A stretch of 64,000 bases of DNA from Ruminococcus flavefaciens ATCC 19208 (GCF_000518765.1 NZ_JAEF01000015.1:62001-126000); one strand, 5' to 3'; shown: positions 50,201 through 58,253, numbered from the stretch's first letter. Program-made: numbers and translations. The notes: a model not told the origin generated them from the letters alone.

Positions 50201-50648
50201 GTACTGTAGCTCCCCAGCGATAGTTTGAAACGTTCTTGCCGCTCTTTGAATTGGCAAGATTTGCATCGTAATAGCCCTTTGAGTTTGCACTGTAATACTT
50301 ATAGCCGATACCGTAGTACCATGTGAGTACAGCATCGCCTTTGCTTGGCTCGTCATTTACAAATGTAATGTACGGTGTCTGTACAATTACCTGCTGACGG
50401 TATGTACCGGGGGCAATGTGTATGGTAACGCGGTTAGCCTCTGATGAGGGATTGAGGCTTGCTGCCTTGTCAACAGCAGCCTGCACTGTGGAAAAGTTGT
50501 TGTTTCTGCCCGAGTATCCGACATACAGGTCTGTACCTGCTGCATTGGATCTCAATGGCTGTACTACGGCAAATGATGCCAGTAATACGATCATGGCTGA
50601 AACAAACGAAATGATCTGTAGATTGAGCTTTCGTGTCCTGCCGACCAT
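47235..50648 (-). CDS. Pectinesterase (CE8) - pectate lyase (PL1) with dockerin
   Basis: A 1137-residue secreted enzyme. A signal peptide spans about 1-40. CE8 (about 42-395) has SSQDTLY (about 228), the catalytic TDYIFGGS (about 252) and GYLGRPWG (about 313); it removes methyl esters from pectin. An Fn3-like domain (about 425-495) follows. PL1 (about 503-860, NGIVDADKADGDGSLDIKWS, RNPRARNAHIHSYNNYFY) cuts the de-esterified chain. An unnamed beta domain (about 880-1020, ending VTLGTNGMSGACMNYIAFV) is of a type often C-terminal in pectinases. A run of about 20 Thr leads to a dockerin (DANMDGIVDLSDAVLIMQS). ATG 50648 has SD AAAGGAGTG. Putting both activities in one chain is logical for processive pectin removal. 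Confidence 0.94.
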   Translation of the reverse strand: MVGRTRKLNLQIISFVSAMIVLLASFAVVQPLRSNAAGTDLYVGYSGRNNNFSTVQAAVDKAASLNPSSEANRVTIHIAPGTYRQQVIVQTPYITFVNDEPSKGDAVLTWYYGIGYKYYSANSKGYYDANLANSKSGKNVSNYRWGATVQLWPKATNFKAKNIVFENSFNRYLTQEELADGVECTNETLKVQRYNGVDVQSKAYTERAAALSVDTGYAEFLNCKFLSSQDTLYTGGSPQYYKNCLIEGQTDYIFGGSNAVFDSCELRWKGYSSGSVGGYITAAREQGSPYTGYLFKDCKVTANSQLTVSAGYLGRPWGQTAKVLFVNTTLQNSNMITAAGWTSMSGVQPESVDGFKENGTKLSNGQRVDLSQRKGHTVSDSDAANINITSYMNNWTPSFLNGEGNTSGNNNQPSSNVEGAIKTCGGWYEEAFVEWDSSKLGNNVKVSYAPEGSSSYTAVDSQLIRNSRVDIPGLKGNTSYTINVSGSNGSASCTVKTMAFDRSGYAHYNTSEAVGAYNNDGTLKSGVTVIYVNNSNKDSITYGGQTGLYNIFYSGKPKNVVFRLIGSIDVPKGAKANDGQQNDGSNMLYLQNAENVTIEGIGYDAALNQWGFEMKRSKSCEVRNLWLGKYPDDGVSMTGSADNKSNHMWVHNCTIEKGYNAYAGNGIVDADKADGDGSLDIKWSEYITVSYNLFKDGHKTSLVGGGTNHEQDWITYHHNWFNNTESRNPRARNAHIHSYNNYFYNNKQYGIGASYNSKVFSEANYYEKTNLPLDAENMGNDAYSGTIKSYGDKFDSCNMGSGLAYQIVNSRTAQAYINNLKSGGQGYDNFDTDSSKIYTSYKVQSADAAKSEVMAYAGRMQNKAYNAGTVSDGGDPVVIDDTLKSELIAKLEVKDASYGAQWSIVENFSTGDKAFGDREHVIASVPSSISGGELIRTACNSKNTDSDLAVITAAKDITVFVAMDERVTSIPSWLYNFRKTGEIVEINDSEAVRPFDVYAKEIKAGETVTLGTNGMSGACMNYIAFVKETPVVTTTTTTTTTTTTTTTTTTTTATTQPPQGLAGDANMDGIVDLSDAVLIMQSLANPNKYGINGTDEHHLTDQGAANADVEGRNGITSNDALAIQRYLLRLVDALPIN

Positions 50649-50779
50649 TATTATCACTCCTTTTGAATTTTGGGATCTTACACTGCCTAAAGCGCGATCC
50701 TTAGCCTGAAATTGTTTTCTTGGCACAATTCGCGAGCTTACAGGAAAAGACTCCGCAGAATATGCACCTATACACCATA

Positions 50780-50808
50780 ATTATAACATACTCACTACAA
50801 AATGTAAA
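50780..50808 (-). promoter_or_regulatory. Sigma-A type promoter for the pectinase gene
   Basis: On the minus strand TTTACA (50803-50808) and TATAAT (50780-50785) are separated by 17 bp; the leader is about 125 nt. Confidence 0.72.
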
Positions 50809-50931
50809 TATAATCGTTAATTTTACATTAATTTTTGTGGATATATACAATGGTTCTTTATTCTCTTTGGGTAAAATATCCTTAAATGATATATCCCCCC
50901 CTATTTTAAGGCAAATTTGTGTTTTCCCTTA

Positions 50932-50995
50932 TTGACAACATACTACAAAATGGTATAATAAATGTGTACGTAATAACCGCCAGAAGGCGGTTATT
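50932..50995 (+). promoter_or_regulatory. Promoter and leader hairpin for hpt and the purine permease
   Basis: TTGACA (50932-50937) and an extended -10 TGGTATAAT (-10 at 50954-50959) are separated by 16 bp. The leader starts with a 10-bp hairpin AATAACCGCC/GGCGGTTATT (50972-50995). It does not show purine riboswitch landmarks. The stretch 50809-50931 between the divergent promoters is AT-rich with nothing recognised. Confidence 0.8.
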
Positions 50996-51054
50996 GAGCA
51001 GACTTTAATTAAATCAGGCTATTATTTATATCATTACAACTCAGGAGGTTTATT

Positions 51055-51603
51055 ATGAAATTTGACAGCACAGAAGAATGGAAAAGCAAGATCAAGCGAG
51101 TAATAATTTCCGAAGAGGAAATACGCAGCGAGATCAAAAAAGCAGGTGCATACATCAACTCTTTATACGACGGTTCGCCCATACTCCTTGTGAGCATACT
51201 GAAGGGCGCTTTCGTGTTCATGGCTGACCTGTGCCGCGAAGTCACTGTTCCATGTGAGATAGCTTTTATGGCGGCAAAAAGCTACTTTGAGGGCACTGTC
51301 TCATCAGGTCATGTTGAGATAACTATGGACTTAAAACACGACATCAGTCAGTATCATGTCATCATTGTTGAGGATATCATCGACACCGGAAGAACTCTCA
51401 ACGAAATAAAAAAGATACTCGGTGTCAGGAATCCTTTGTCTCTGAGGATAATGACTCTCCTTGACAAGCCCGATCGCCGCATAGTAGAGCTTAAAGCCGA
51501 TTATTCCCTTTTCACTATCCCCGATTATTTTGTTATAGGCTATGGACTCGACTACGGTGAATTCTACAGAAATTTACCGTATATAGCGGAATTCAGCGAA
51601 TGA
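51055..51603 (+). CDS. hpt: Hypoxanthine phosphoribosyltransferase
   Basis: A 182-residue purine-salvage enzyme that turns hypoxanthine or guanine plus PRPP into IMP or GMP. The PRPP loop is IIVEDIIDTGRTLNEI (about 102-117), the PPi loop is near SILKGAFVFMADL, and PDYFVIGYGLDYGEFYRNLP closes the active site. SD CAGGAGGT precedes ATG 51055. The purine permease gene starts 10 nt later. Confidence 0.95.
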   Translation: MKFDSTEEWKSKIKRVIISEEEIRSEIKKAGAYINSLYDGSPILLVSILKGAFVFMADLCREVTVPCEIAFMAAKSYFEGTVSSGHVEITMDLKHDISQYHVIIVEDIIDTGRTLNEIKKILGVRNPLSLRIMTLLDKPDRRIVELKADYSLFTIPDYFVIGYGLDYGEFYRNLPYIAEFSE

Positions 51604-51613
51604 GGTGGCTAAA

Positions 51614-52975
51614 ATGGTGGAAAAACTATTCAGACTCAAAGAGCGCAGAACTAATGTAAAGACTGAAATTGCGGCAGGTATCACCACTTTTATGACTATG
51701 GCTTATATACTTGCCATTAACCCGAATATCCTTTCAAGCACAGGTATGGACGCAACTGCCGTACTCCTTGCAACTTGCCTTGCTTCATTTATCGGTACTG
51801 TCTGCATGGCATTCATGGCTAATCTGCCCTTTGCACTTTCCGCAGGTATGGGACTTAACGCATACATGGCTTATACAGTCTGCGGAAATCTTGGCTATTC
51901 GTGGCAGGTGGCACTCCTTGCGGTATTTATCGAAGGTATCATTTTCATCATACTCTCACTTACAAAGGTAAGAGAAGCTATCTTCGATTCTATCCCACTG
52001 TCGCTGAAACGTGCGGTATCGGTCGGTATCGGTCTTTTCATCGCATTTATCGGACTTCAGAATGCAGGTCTTGCAGTAGACTCCGCAACTCTCGTAGAGC
52101 TTGTGGACTTCCGTGAAAACTTCAGTACCACGGGAATTTGCGCTCTCCTTGCTGTTATAGGACTGCTCACAATGGCGATACTCTACATCAAAAGAGTAAG
52201 AGGATCTATCCTAATAGGTATTTTTGCAACATGGATTCTCGGTATCATATGCGAGCTTGCTGGACTTTACGTGCCTGATGCTGATATGGGTGCTTACACA
52301 CTTATACCCTCTTTCCATATGACTGATTTCACATCTATCAGCAAAACGTTCGGTCAGTGCTTCAACGTGGATTTTGATGCTGTTGGTATTTTCAACTTTA
52401 TAGTTGTTGTATTCTCCTTCCTCTTCGTTGACCTTTTCGACACTCTCGGCACTCTTATCGGCGTAAGTACAAAGGCAGGACTTCTCGACAAAGACGGCAA
52501 GCTCCCTGCAATAAGACCTGCTCTTATGGCTGACGCTGTTGCAACTACCGCAGGTGCAGTGCTTGGTACTTCTACCACTACTACTTTTGTGGAGTCCTCA
52601 GCAGGTACGGCAGCAGGCGGCAGAACAGGTCTTACAGCTCTTACAACAGCTGTACTGTTCCTGCTCTCTATGTTCCTTGCACCTATATTCATCGCAATAC
52701 CTGCATTTGCAACTGCTCCTGCACTTATACTCGTCGGCTTCCTCATGTTCAGCACCGTGTCTGAGATAAAGGTTGACGAGAAGAACTACGCATCGGCTAT
52801 TCCTGCATATCTCAGTGTTATAGCTATGCCGCTGTTCTACAGCATTTCCGAGGGCATCGCTATCGGTGTTATATCTTACGTTGTTATAAACCTTGCCTGC
52901 AAGAAGTACAAGGAGATCAATCCTATCATGTATATCCTTGCGGTACTCTTTGTACTTAAATACATATTCTTATAA
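51614..52975 (+). CDS. NCS2 family purine permease (PbuG/AzgA-like)
   Basis: A 453-residue transporter with about 13 membrane helices. ERRTNVKTEIAAGITTFMTM followed by AYILAINPNIL is the start of the AzgA-like NCS2 group, with GTSTTTTFVESSAGTAAGGR as the conserved substrate-region motif. It imports hypoxanthine, guanine or adenine. ATG 51614 was chosen because SD GAGGTGG overlaps the hpt stop; the GTG at 51605 lies inside that SD. Co-transcription with hpt supports a purine-salvage role. Confidence 0.92.
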   Translation: MVEKLFRLKERRTNVKTEIAAGITTFMTMAYILAINPNILSSTGMDATAVLLATCLASFIGTVCMAFMANLPFALSAGMGLNAYMAYTVCGNLGYSWQVALLAVFIEGIIFIILSLTKVREAIFDSIPLSLKRAVSVGIGLFIAFIGLQNAGLAVDSATLVELVDFRENFSTTGICALLAVIGLLTMAILYIKRVRGSILIGIFATWILGIICELAGLYVPDADMGAYTLIPSFHMTDFTSISKTFGQCFNVDFDAVGIFNFIVVVFSFLFVDLFDTLGTLIGVSTKAGLLDKDGKLPAIRPALMADAVATTAGAVLGTSTTTTFVESSAGTAAGGRTGLTALTTAVLFLLSMFLAPIFIAIPAFATAPALILVGFLMFSTVSEIKVDEKNYASAIPAYLSVIAMPLFYSISEGIAIGVISYVVINLACKKYKEINPIMYILAVLFVLKYIFL

Positions 52976-52983
52976 ATCATAAT

Positions 52984-53004
52984 TTTGCAGCGTGACGCTG
53001 CAAA
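52984..53004. repeat. Isolated GCAGCGTGACGCTGC palindrome, copy 3
   Basis: TTTGCAGCGTGACGCTGCAAA (21 bases, core at 52987-53001). It has the same core as the ~100-bp elements but lacks the CTCCGCGC, GCCGCGAG and ATCATCGCGTGA blocks. It sits just before the bidirectional terminator. Confidence 0.75.
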
Positions 53005-53020
53005 TTTTGATTTATAAAAG

Positions 53021-53048
53021 AAAAGGACAGCTTTCGCTGTCCTTTTTT
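53021..53048. terminator. Bidirectional terminator after the permease gene
   Basis: An 11-bp stem AAAAGGACAGC/GCTGTCCTTTT with loop TTTC is followed by Ts on the plus strand and a T-rich tract on the minus strand. It serves two convergent genes. Confidence 0.9.
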
Positions 53049-53634
53049 ATCGATTATTACCGCCTTTGAATTCCTTTTTGACTATGAGTATCTCCTCTTT
53101 TTCGACAAGCTCCCTGCCGTTGAATCCGAGGCGGATAATGTAGGGCATAAAGTCGATAAGACGCATAAAATCATCAACTCCGAAGCTGTTGTCATAATAG
53201 TGGAGTATAGTGCTAAGAGCAGTACCGTGAGTGCCTATCATTATATTCTCATCTCTGTGCGCGTCAAGTATATCGTTTACCGCTGCAATATTCCTGTCCA
53301 TTACAGACTGCAAGCACTCACCGTCACTTTCACTGTAGCTCAGGTCAGACCAGCGTTTGCGGAACATCTCAAGATTATTGCTGTTTTTGCCGTTGATACG
53401 CTCGTGCAGACGCTCGTCGATGGCAATATCGAGCCCGTGCTCGTCTGCGGTCTGCTTTATGGTATCAAAGCTGCGCTTATACGGACTTGAAACAGCGAAG
53501 TCGATACGGATATCCTTCATTGCTTCCACAACTTTAAGAATATCTCTCTCTCCCTCCTCGGTAAGCGGACGTTTTGCCGCATCTGCGAAAGCGTAGTCGG
53601 GCTGTGCGTGACGTACAAAGTAAATATTAGTCAT
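53047..53634 (-). CDS. Histidine phosphatase (phosphoglycerate mutase-like) family protein
   Basis: 195 residues. The phospho-accepting histidine is in IYFVRHAQPDY (RHA), and the second histidine in MIGTHGTALSTIL. KRPLTEEGERD and VSSPYKRSFDTIKQT are typical of the family. The substrate is unknown. Its start codon overlaps the stop of the upstream nspC gene (TAATG), so the two are translationally coupled. Confidence 0.9.
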   Translation of the reverse strand: MTNIYFVRHAQPDYAFADAAKRPLTEEGERDILKVVEAMKDIRIDFAVSSPYKRSFDTIKQTADEHGLDIAIDERLHERINGKNSNNLEMFRKRWSDLSYSESDGECLQSVMDRNIAAVNDILDAHRDENIMIGTHGTALSTILHYYDNSFGVDDFMRLIDFMPYIIRLGFNGRELVEKEEILIVKKEFKGGNNR

Positions 53635-54761
53635 TACAGTCTCTCCTTAAAGTCAGAATAGCCGAAGCTGCGAAGAGTCACAAAGCTGCCGTCCTTTTTC
53701 AGCAGAAGTATCGAGGGCAGCGGCATACCGTTGAAGGTATTGTTCTTGACCATTGAATATATCGCCATATCTCCGAAAACAAGCCTGTCACCTATATGCA
53801 GCGGTTCATCGAAGGAGTACTCGCCGATAGAGTCGCCTGCAAGACAGGTCTGTGAGCCAAGTCTGTAGCTGTACTTCTTCTCGCCTTTCTCTCCCGAACC
53901 AACAAGTGGCGGACGGTACGGCATTTCCAGTACATCAGGCATATGACAGGCTGCGGAGGTGTCAAGTATCGCCATTGGCATATCATTTTCCGTGATATCC
54001 AGCACCTCAGTCACGAGCCAGCCTGCATTGAGAGCGGCTGCTTCACCGGGTTCGAGGAATACTTCCAGTCCGTACTTTTCCTGCATACGGCGTATGCAGC
54101 GTTCAAGCCTCGGTATATCGTAATCTGCACGGGTTATATGATGACCGCCGCCGAAGTTTATCCACTCCATCTTTTCAAGCACATCGCCGAACTTTTCCTC
54201 TACAGCATCAAGTGTAGCTTCAAGGTCATCGGAATTCTGCTCGCAGAGAGTGTGGAAATGTATTCCCGTAACGCCGTCAAGGTCATCTGTACGGAAGTTC
54301 TTCCGCGTGATGCCAAGTCGTGACTTAGGCGAGCAGGGATCGTATATCTCATGTCCCTCCTGAGTTGAAAACTCTGGATTGATACGAAGCCCTATCTTCT
54401 TTCCTGCCGCAAGTACGCGGTCACGGTACTTGTCAAGCTGAGTAAAGGAATTGAAGATGATATGTCCGCAGTAGGATATTATCTCGTCTATTTCATTTTC
54501 GCGGTAAGCAGCCGAAAAAACGTGATTTTCCTTTCCCATTTCTTCATATCCCAGCTTTGCCTCGAAAAGTCCGCTGCAAGCTGTTCCGTCGAGATATTCC
54601 TTCATAAGCGGATAGACATGATAGCATGAAAAAGCCTTCTGAGCAAGGAGTATCTTAGCTCCCGTGCGCTGTGAAACGCCGCGGAGTATCTCCATATTGT
54701 GAATAAGTGCCGACTCGTCCACTACATAGCAGGGAGTCGGCATTTTTGTATTATCAAACAT
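53634..54761 (-). CDS. nspC: Carboxynorspermidine/carboxyspermidine decarboxylase
   Basis: A 375-residue PLP enzyme of the alanine racemase-fold decarboxylases. The PLP lysine is K42 in ILLAQKAFSCYHVYPLM. HFHTLCEQNSDDLEATLDA, WINFGGGHHI and FLEPGEAAALNAGWLV are family blocks. It makes spermidine from carboxyspermidine. Start ATG 54761 lies 4 nt after the cyclophilin gene ends. The partner dehydrogenase is encoded at 55918-57120, with two genes between them. Confidence 0.95.
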   Translation of the reverse strand: MFDNTKMPTPCYVVDESALIHNMEILRGVSQRTGAKILLAQKAFSCYHVYPLMKEYLDGTACSGLFEAKLGYEEMGKENHVFSAAYRENEIDEIISYCGHIIFNSFTQLDKYRDRVLAAGKKIGLRINPEFSTQEGHEIYDPCSPKSRLGITRKNFRTDDLDGVTGIHFHTLCEQNSDDLEATLDAVEEKFGDVLEKMEWINFGGGHHITRADYDIPRLERCIRRMQEKYGLEVFLEPGEAAALNAGWLVTEVLDITENDMPMAILDTSAACHMPDVLEMPYRPPLVGSGEKGEKKYSYRLGSQTCLAGDSIGEYSFDEPLHIGDRLVFGDMAIYSMVKNNTFNGMPLPSILLLKKDGSFVTLRSFGYSDFKERL

Positions 54762-54765
54762 AAGC

Positions 54766-55425
54766 TTATTTAAGGAAATCGTTCATGGTGATCTTAACTC
54801 TCGGAGCACCATTCTCATCAGGGTCGATCATCTCGACCTTTTCCATAATGATAGGATCAACAGGTGATGACATCTCTCCGTCGCTGCCCTGTTTGCGAGG
54901 TACTTTTGTAAAATCATCAACTACCTCCATGCCCTCGGTAACGTTGCCGAATGCAGCATAGAAGCCGTCAAGTGAAGATGAATACTGTCCTGAGTAGCAG
55001 ATAAAGAACTGGCTTGATGCGCTGTCAGGATCCTGAGAACGAGCCATTGATATTACTCCGCGCTGATGTGAAGTAGGATTGTCAACGCCGTTAGCAGAAA
55101 ACTCGCCCTTGATAGTCTCCTTGCTGCCGCCCATTCCTGTTCCCTCAGGGTCGCCGCCCTGTGCCATAAATCCGTCAATTACACGGTGGAAAGTAAGTCC
55201 GTTATAAAAGCCCTCGTTTACCAGCTTTTCAAAGTTAGCGCAGGTAATGGGCGCCTTATCAGGATAAAGCGTGATAATAATTGTATTGCCCGACTGTCCT
55301 GCTGCTGTAGTAGTCTCGTTCTTTTTTGAGTCAGATGAACCAGAACTGCCGCAGCCTGTCATCATAAGCATAGTAGCTGCCAAAGCAGCTGTGAACATCT
55401 TTTTGATATTCTTAAAACTCTTCAT
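54766..55425 (-). CDS. Cyclophilin-type peptidyl-prolyl isomerase lipoprotein
   Basis: 219 residues. The lipobox MLMMTGCGSS puts the lipidated Cys at about 25, followed by a short Ser/Lys/Thr spacer. The cyclophilin domain (about 45-205) has ITCANFEKLVNEGFYNGLTF, FHRVIDGFMAQGGDPEGTG and SQFFICYSG. It would assist folding of exported proteins on the outer membrane face. SD AGGAGAA precedes the ATG. It sits between VanZ-like and nspC genes in one tight cluster. Confidence 0.92.
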   Translation of the reverse strand: MKSFKNIKKMFTAALAATMLMMTGCGSSGSSDSKKNETTTAAGQSGNTIIITLYPDKAPITCANFEKLVNEGFYNGLTFHRVIDGFMAQGGDPEGTGMGGSKETIKGEFSANGVDNPTSHQRGVISMARSQDPDSASSQFFICYSGQYSSSLDGFYAAFGNVTEGMEVVDDFTKVPRKQGSDGEMSSPVDPIIMEKVEMIDPDENGAPRVKITMNDFLK

Positions 55426-55427
55426 AT

Positions 55428-55916
55428 TTATTTTTCTCCTTTTTCGCTGTTATCCGTAAATAGCAGCTTTCTTACTATATTAAGCTTTGAAAATGCAAAG
55501 CCTATGAACGCTCCAGAAACATTCAGGATAAAATCGTCTATATCGCAGGCACCGCGCATTGTAAGGAACTGCAATGCTTCCACTCCGAGCACAACTGCCG
55601 CAATGGTCAGTGCAAACACCCTGAAGCTGCGCTGTTTTTTCCACAGCGCAGGGAAGAATACTCCCGCAGGCATGAATACCGCTAAATTTCCCCAAAGATT
55701 GTCAAAGGAGAAATCCCCGTACACTGCATCGTCTGCACGGTAATACGTGACAAACTCTGCTATGGTGCGAAAGGGTACGAAATTGGTATTCTCACGGAAA
55801 TATTCGCCATAGGTGTAAAAGTTCAGCAAGCTGCTCCTGATATAAAAGAGCAGATAATACGCAACACCGGCATATATTGCAAAAAGAGCAAAAACTATAA
55901 GCTTTTTAGCCCTCAT
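55428..55916 (-). CDS. VanZ family membrane protein
   Basis: About 162 residues with four membrane helices. NFVPFRTIAEFVTYYR and WGNLAVFMPAGVFFPALW are typical of VanZ, as is VEALQFLTMRGACDIDDFIL. The family is linked to teicoplanin resistance in VanA clusters, but most members are of unknown role. The start is uncertain: ATG 55916 or the in-frame TTG 55928, which overlaps the end of the dehydrogenase gene. Neither has a good SD, so coupling to the upstream gene is likely. Confidence 0.85.
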   Translation of the reverse strand: MRAKKLIVFALFAIYAGVAYYLLFYIRSSLLNFYTYGEYFRENTNFVPFRTIAEFVTYYRADDAVYGDFSFDNLWGNLAVFMPAGVFFPALWKKQRSFRVFALTIAAVVLGVEALQFLTMRGACDIDDFILNVSGAFIGFAFSKLNIVRKLLFTDNSEKGEK

Positions 55917-55917
55917 A

Positions 55918-57120
55918 TCAGTCAACAAGAGTAGGATCGAAGTCCTCTTCCCAAGGAAGTCCCCACTTGTTGAGTGCTTCCATGAACGGATCGGGATCGA
56001 ATTCCTCGATGTTGTAAACGCCTGCCTTCTTCCATGTGCCTGTCATTATCATCATAGCACCGATCATTGCAGGTACGCCTGTTGTATAGGAAATAGCCTG
56101 TGAGCCCACTTCCTTGTAGCACTCCTGATGATCGCAGATGTTATAGAGGTAGTAATTCTTGTCCTTGCCGTCCTTCTTTCCGCGGAAGATACAGCCGATA
56201 TTTGTCTTACCAACTGTTCTCGGACCAAGTGATGCAGGATCGGGGAGTACAGCCTTTAAGAACTGGAGAGGTACTATCTCCTTGCCCTCATACATGATAG
56301 GCTCGATAGATGTCATACCTACATTTTCAAGGCACTTGAGATGTGTAAGGTAGCTCTGACCGAATGTCATGAAGAAACGGATACGCTTGATGCCCTTGAT
56401 GTTGAGTGCGAGGGACTCAAGCTCCTCGTGGTGGAGAAGGTACATATCCTTCTCGCCTACGCCCTTGAAGTTGTAAACGCGCTTTATCTCCATAGGCTCA
56501 GTCTCTACCCACTTGCCGTCCTCGATGTAGCTGCCCTTTGCAGATACCTCGCGGATATTGATCTCAGGGTTGAAGTTTGTAGCAAAAGGATAACCGTGGT
56601 CGCCGCCGTTGCAGTCAAGGATATCAATGTAGTTTATCTCGTCGAACTGATGCTTCATAGCATAAGCCGAGAATACTCCTGTTACGCCCGGGTCAAAGCC
56701 GCTTCCGAGGAGAGCTGTGATGCCTGCCTTTTCAAATCTCTCACGGTATGCCCACTGCCACTTGTACTCGAATTTAGCAGTATCAAGAGGCTCATAGTTA
56801 GCTGTATCAACATAATGAGTCTTTGTAGCGAGACAAGCGTCCATGATAGTAAGATCCTGATAAGGAAGTGCAAGGTTCAGCACTACATCAGGCTTATAGC
56901 TGTTTATAAGAGCAACAAGCTCGTCAACATTGTCAGCGTTTACCTGAGCAGTCTCTATGACTGTCTTTGTTGTAGGCTGGAGCTTTTCCTTCAGCGCGTC
57001 GCACTTTGACTTAGTACGGCTTGCTATCATTATGCCCTCAAATACCTCGCTGTTCTGACAGCACTTGTGAATTGCTACGGAAGCAACTCCTCCGCAGCCG
57101 ATGATCATACATTTTCCCAT
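55918..57120 (-). CDS. Carboxyspermidine/carboxynorspermidine dehydrogenase (saccharopine dehydrogenase-like)
   Basis: A 400-residue NADPH-dependent enzyme. The Rossmann start is KCMIIGCGGVASVAIHKCCQ. NLALPYQDLTIMDACLATKT and HYVDTANYEP follow, with GSGFDPGVTGVFSAYA as substrate-side block. The saccharopine dehydrogenase-like carboxynorspermidine group pairs with nspC. It condenses putrescine (or diaminopropane) with aspartate semialdehyde. SD CGGAGG precedes ATG 57120. It leads the cluster with VanZ, cyclophilin, nspC and the phosphatase. Confidence 0.93.
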   Translation of the reverse strand: MGKCMIIGCGGVASVAIHKCCQNSEVFEGIMIASRTKSKCDALKEKLQPTTKTVIETAQVNADNVDELVALINSYKPDVVLNLALPYQDLTIMDACLATKTHYVDTANYEPLDTAKFEYKWQWAYRERFEKAGITALLGSGFDPGVTGVFSAYAMKHQFDEINYIDILDCNGGDHGYPFATNFNPEINIREVSAKGSYIEDGKWVETEPMEIKRVYNFKGVGEKDMYLLHHEELESLALNIKGIKRIRFFMTFGQSYLTHLKCLENVGMTSIEPIMYEGKEIVPLQFLKAVLPDPASLGPRTVGKTNIGCIFRGKKDGKDKNYYLYNICDHQECYKEVGSQAISYTTGVPAMIGAMMIMTGTWKKAGVYNIEEFDPDPFMEALNKWGLPWEEDFDPTLVD

Positions 57121-57139
57121 TTTTATTTCCTCCGTATCT

Positions 57140-57529
57140 TTAAAAATTTATATGTGTTACCAAATAAATGCCAATTGCCGCTAAAAGCAGATCTGTAAAG
57201 TTATGTTTTTTCTGTCTTGAAGGACAATAATACATTTCAGGGTTATTTGGATTTACCTTAATTTCACGCTGACCGCTTCTTTCCAAATGATTGATCAAAC
57301 TTGTATCGTTTGCGGATTCATACAGCCGATTATCATATTCATAGACCAATTCGAGTTTTTCTTTCCCGTCATAGTATACTCCTGTTCTTTTGATCATGAC
57401 TCTGACCGTCTCTGTACACTTGCGTCTCAGCATTCTGATAACTAAATAATCCACCAGAGCTATTACTGTCGGTATCAGCAATACAAATTTCCATAATAGG
57501 TATTCTTCTACATTCTCTATATCCTGCAT
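57140..57529 (-). CDS. DUF3592-like small membrane protein, paralogue A
   Basis: 129 residues. A membrane helix (about 12-32), KCTETVRVMIKRTGV, a beta domain (ELVYEYDNRLYES), the end motif VNPNNPEMYYCPSRQ, and a second helix at the C-terminus. The NPxxPExYYCP motif is shared with paralogues B, C, D and the broken copy. Function unknown. GGTGAAAG precedes ATG 57529. Confidence 0.75.
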   Translation of the reverse strand: MQDIENVEEYLLWKFVLLIPTVIALVDYLVIRMLRRKCTETVRVMIKRTGVYYDGKEKLELVYEYDNRLYESANDTSLINHLERSGQREIKVNPNNPEMYYCPSRQKKHNFTDLLLAAIGIYLVTHINF

Positions 57530-57662
57530 TTTCTTTCACCAATGCCTAACCTGTCTTTCTGTTTTATCCACATAAACTATCGGCACTTTTCAGTAAGAGC
57601 CGCTGTCTTATCTCAGATCAATAACCTGAGCCGAATAAAAAACATATAATAATATTTATGTA

Positions 57663-58019
57663 TCATTTAAAAGCAAGAAGATACATAACGACTGCTCCCG
57701 CAACAGCAAATATCAGAAATCCAATAATTTTATGTATTGTTTCCTTCGGACAGTAAAAACTTTCAGGCTTATCAGGGTCAATGTAAAGACCTACACGATC
57801 ACCTTTATGCCAAGTGAGAAATGGAGAAGATACTCCCCCATTTTTCATATAATCTTTACCTTCAAATCTATATTCAAAAACAGGGTAATATGAATAACTG
57901 GTATTACCATCACTGTCAGTGCTGCGTTCTATTTCAAAATCTACAACAATCGCTTCAACATACTCTGTACACCTTTTCTTTTTTATTATTATATCTATTA
58001 TTCCCCAAGCACCTACCAC
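57663..58019 (-). CDS. DUF3592-like small membrane protein, paralogue B (5' end uncertain)
   Basis: 118 residues from GTG 58019. Shared blocks: KKRCTEYVEAIVVDFE, YYPVFEYRFEGKDYM, GLYIDPDKPESFYCPKETIH, then a C-terminal helix. The GTG has no SD; the hydrophobic N-terminus continues upstream (VNFFHYFFVV) to an in-frame TAG at about 58053. The true start may be a rare codon, or the 5' end was damaged when the broken copy next to it arose. Confidence 0.65.
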   Translation of the reverse strand: MVGAWGIIDIIIKKKRCTEYVEAIVVDFEIERSTDSDGNTSYSYYPVFEYRFEGKDYMKNGGVSSPFLTWHKGDRVGLYIDPDKPESFYCPKETIHKIIGFLIFAVAGAVVMYLLAFK

Positions 58020-58087
58020 AAAAAAATAATGGAAAAAATTAACATTAATCTATCATTTCCTCACTTTCCTGTTTTTATCATTAAATC

Positions 58088-58248
58088 TCAGATGCGTGTA
58101 CAATATATATTAAGCAGCTTGATACACGGTATTATGACCAGTATAACACCAAGTACGATAAAAAGAACTTTTATGGTCGGTATATTAACATGCCTTTCTT
58201 CTGCAGGACAAAATATGATTTAGGTTTTTCGGGATTAAAATACCGAAC
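58088..58248 (-). pseudogene. Frameshifted C-terminal remnant of a DUF3592-like gene
   Basis: One frame gives VRYFNPEKPKSYF; after a single-base loss in an A-run at 58210-58213 the next frame gives CPAEERHVNIPTIKVLFIVL, then GVILVIIPCIKLLNIYCTRI to TGA 58088-58090. Joined, they recreate the NPxxPxSYFCP motif and C-terminal helix of the family. It starts just after the stop of paralogue C, so it looks like the tail of a tandem duplicate. Confidence 0.75.
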
Positions 58249-58253
58249 GAAAA

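Noticed and set aside
50960..51054. Purine riboswitch upstream of hpt and the purine permease
   Set aside because: The leader contains only a simple 10-bp hairpin; I see none of the conserved junction or loop bases of purine aptamers.
53634..54761. Diaminopimelate decarboxylase (LysA)
   Set aside because: The same fold, but DTSAACHMPDVLEMPYRP and the adjacent saccharopine-dehydrogenase-like gene fit carboxynorspermidine decarboxylase.
55918..57120. Lysine-forming saccharopine dehydrogenase
   Set aside because: The aminoadipate lysine route is not expected in Firmicutes, and its clustering with nspC fits the polyamine enzyme.
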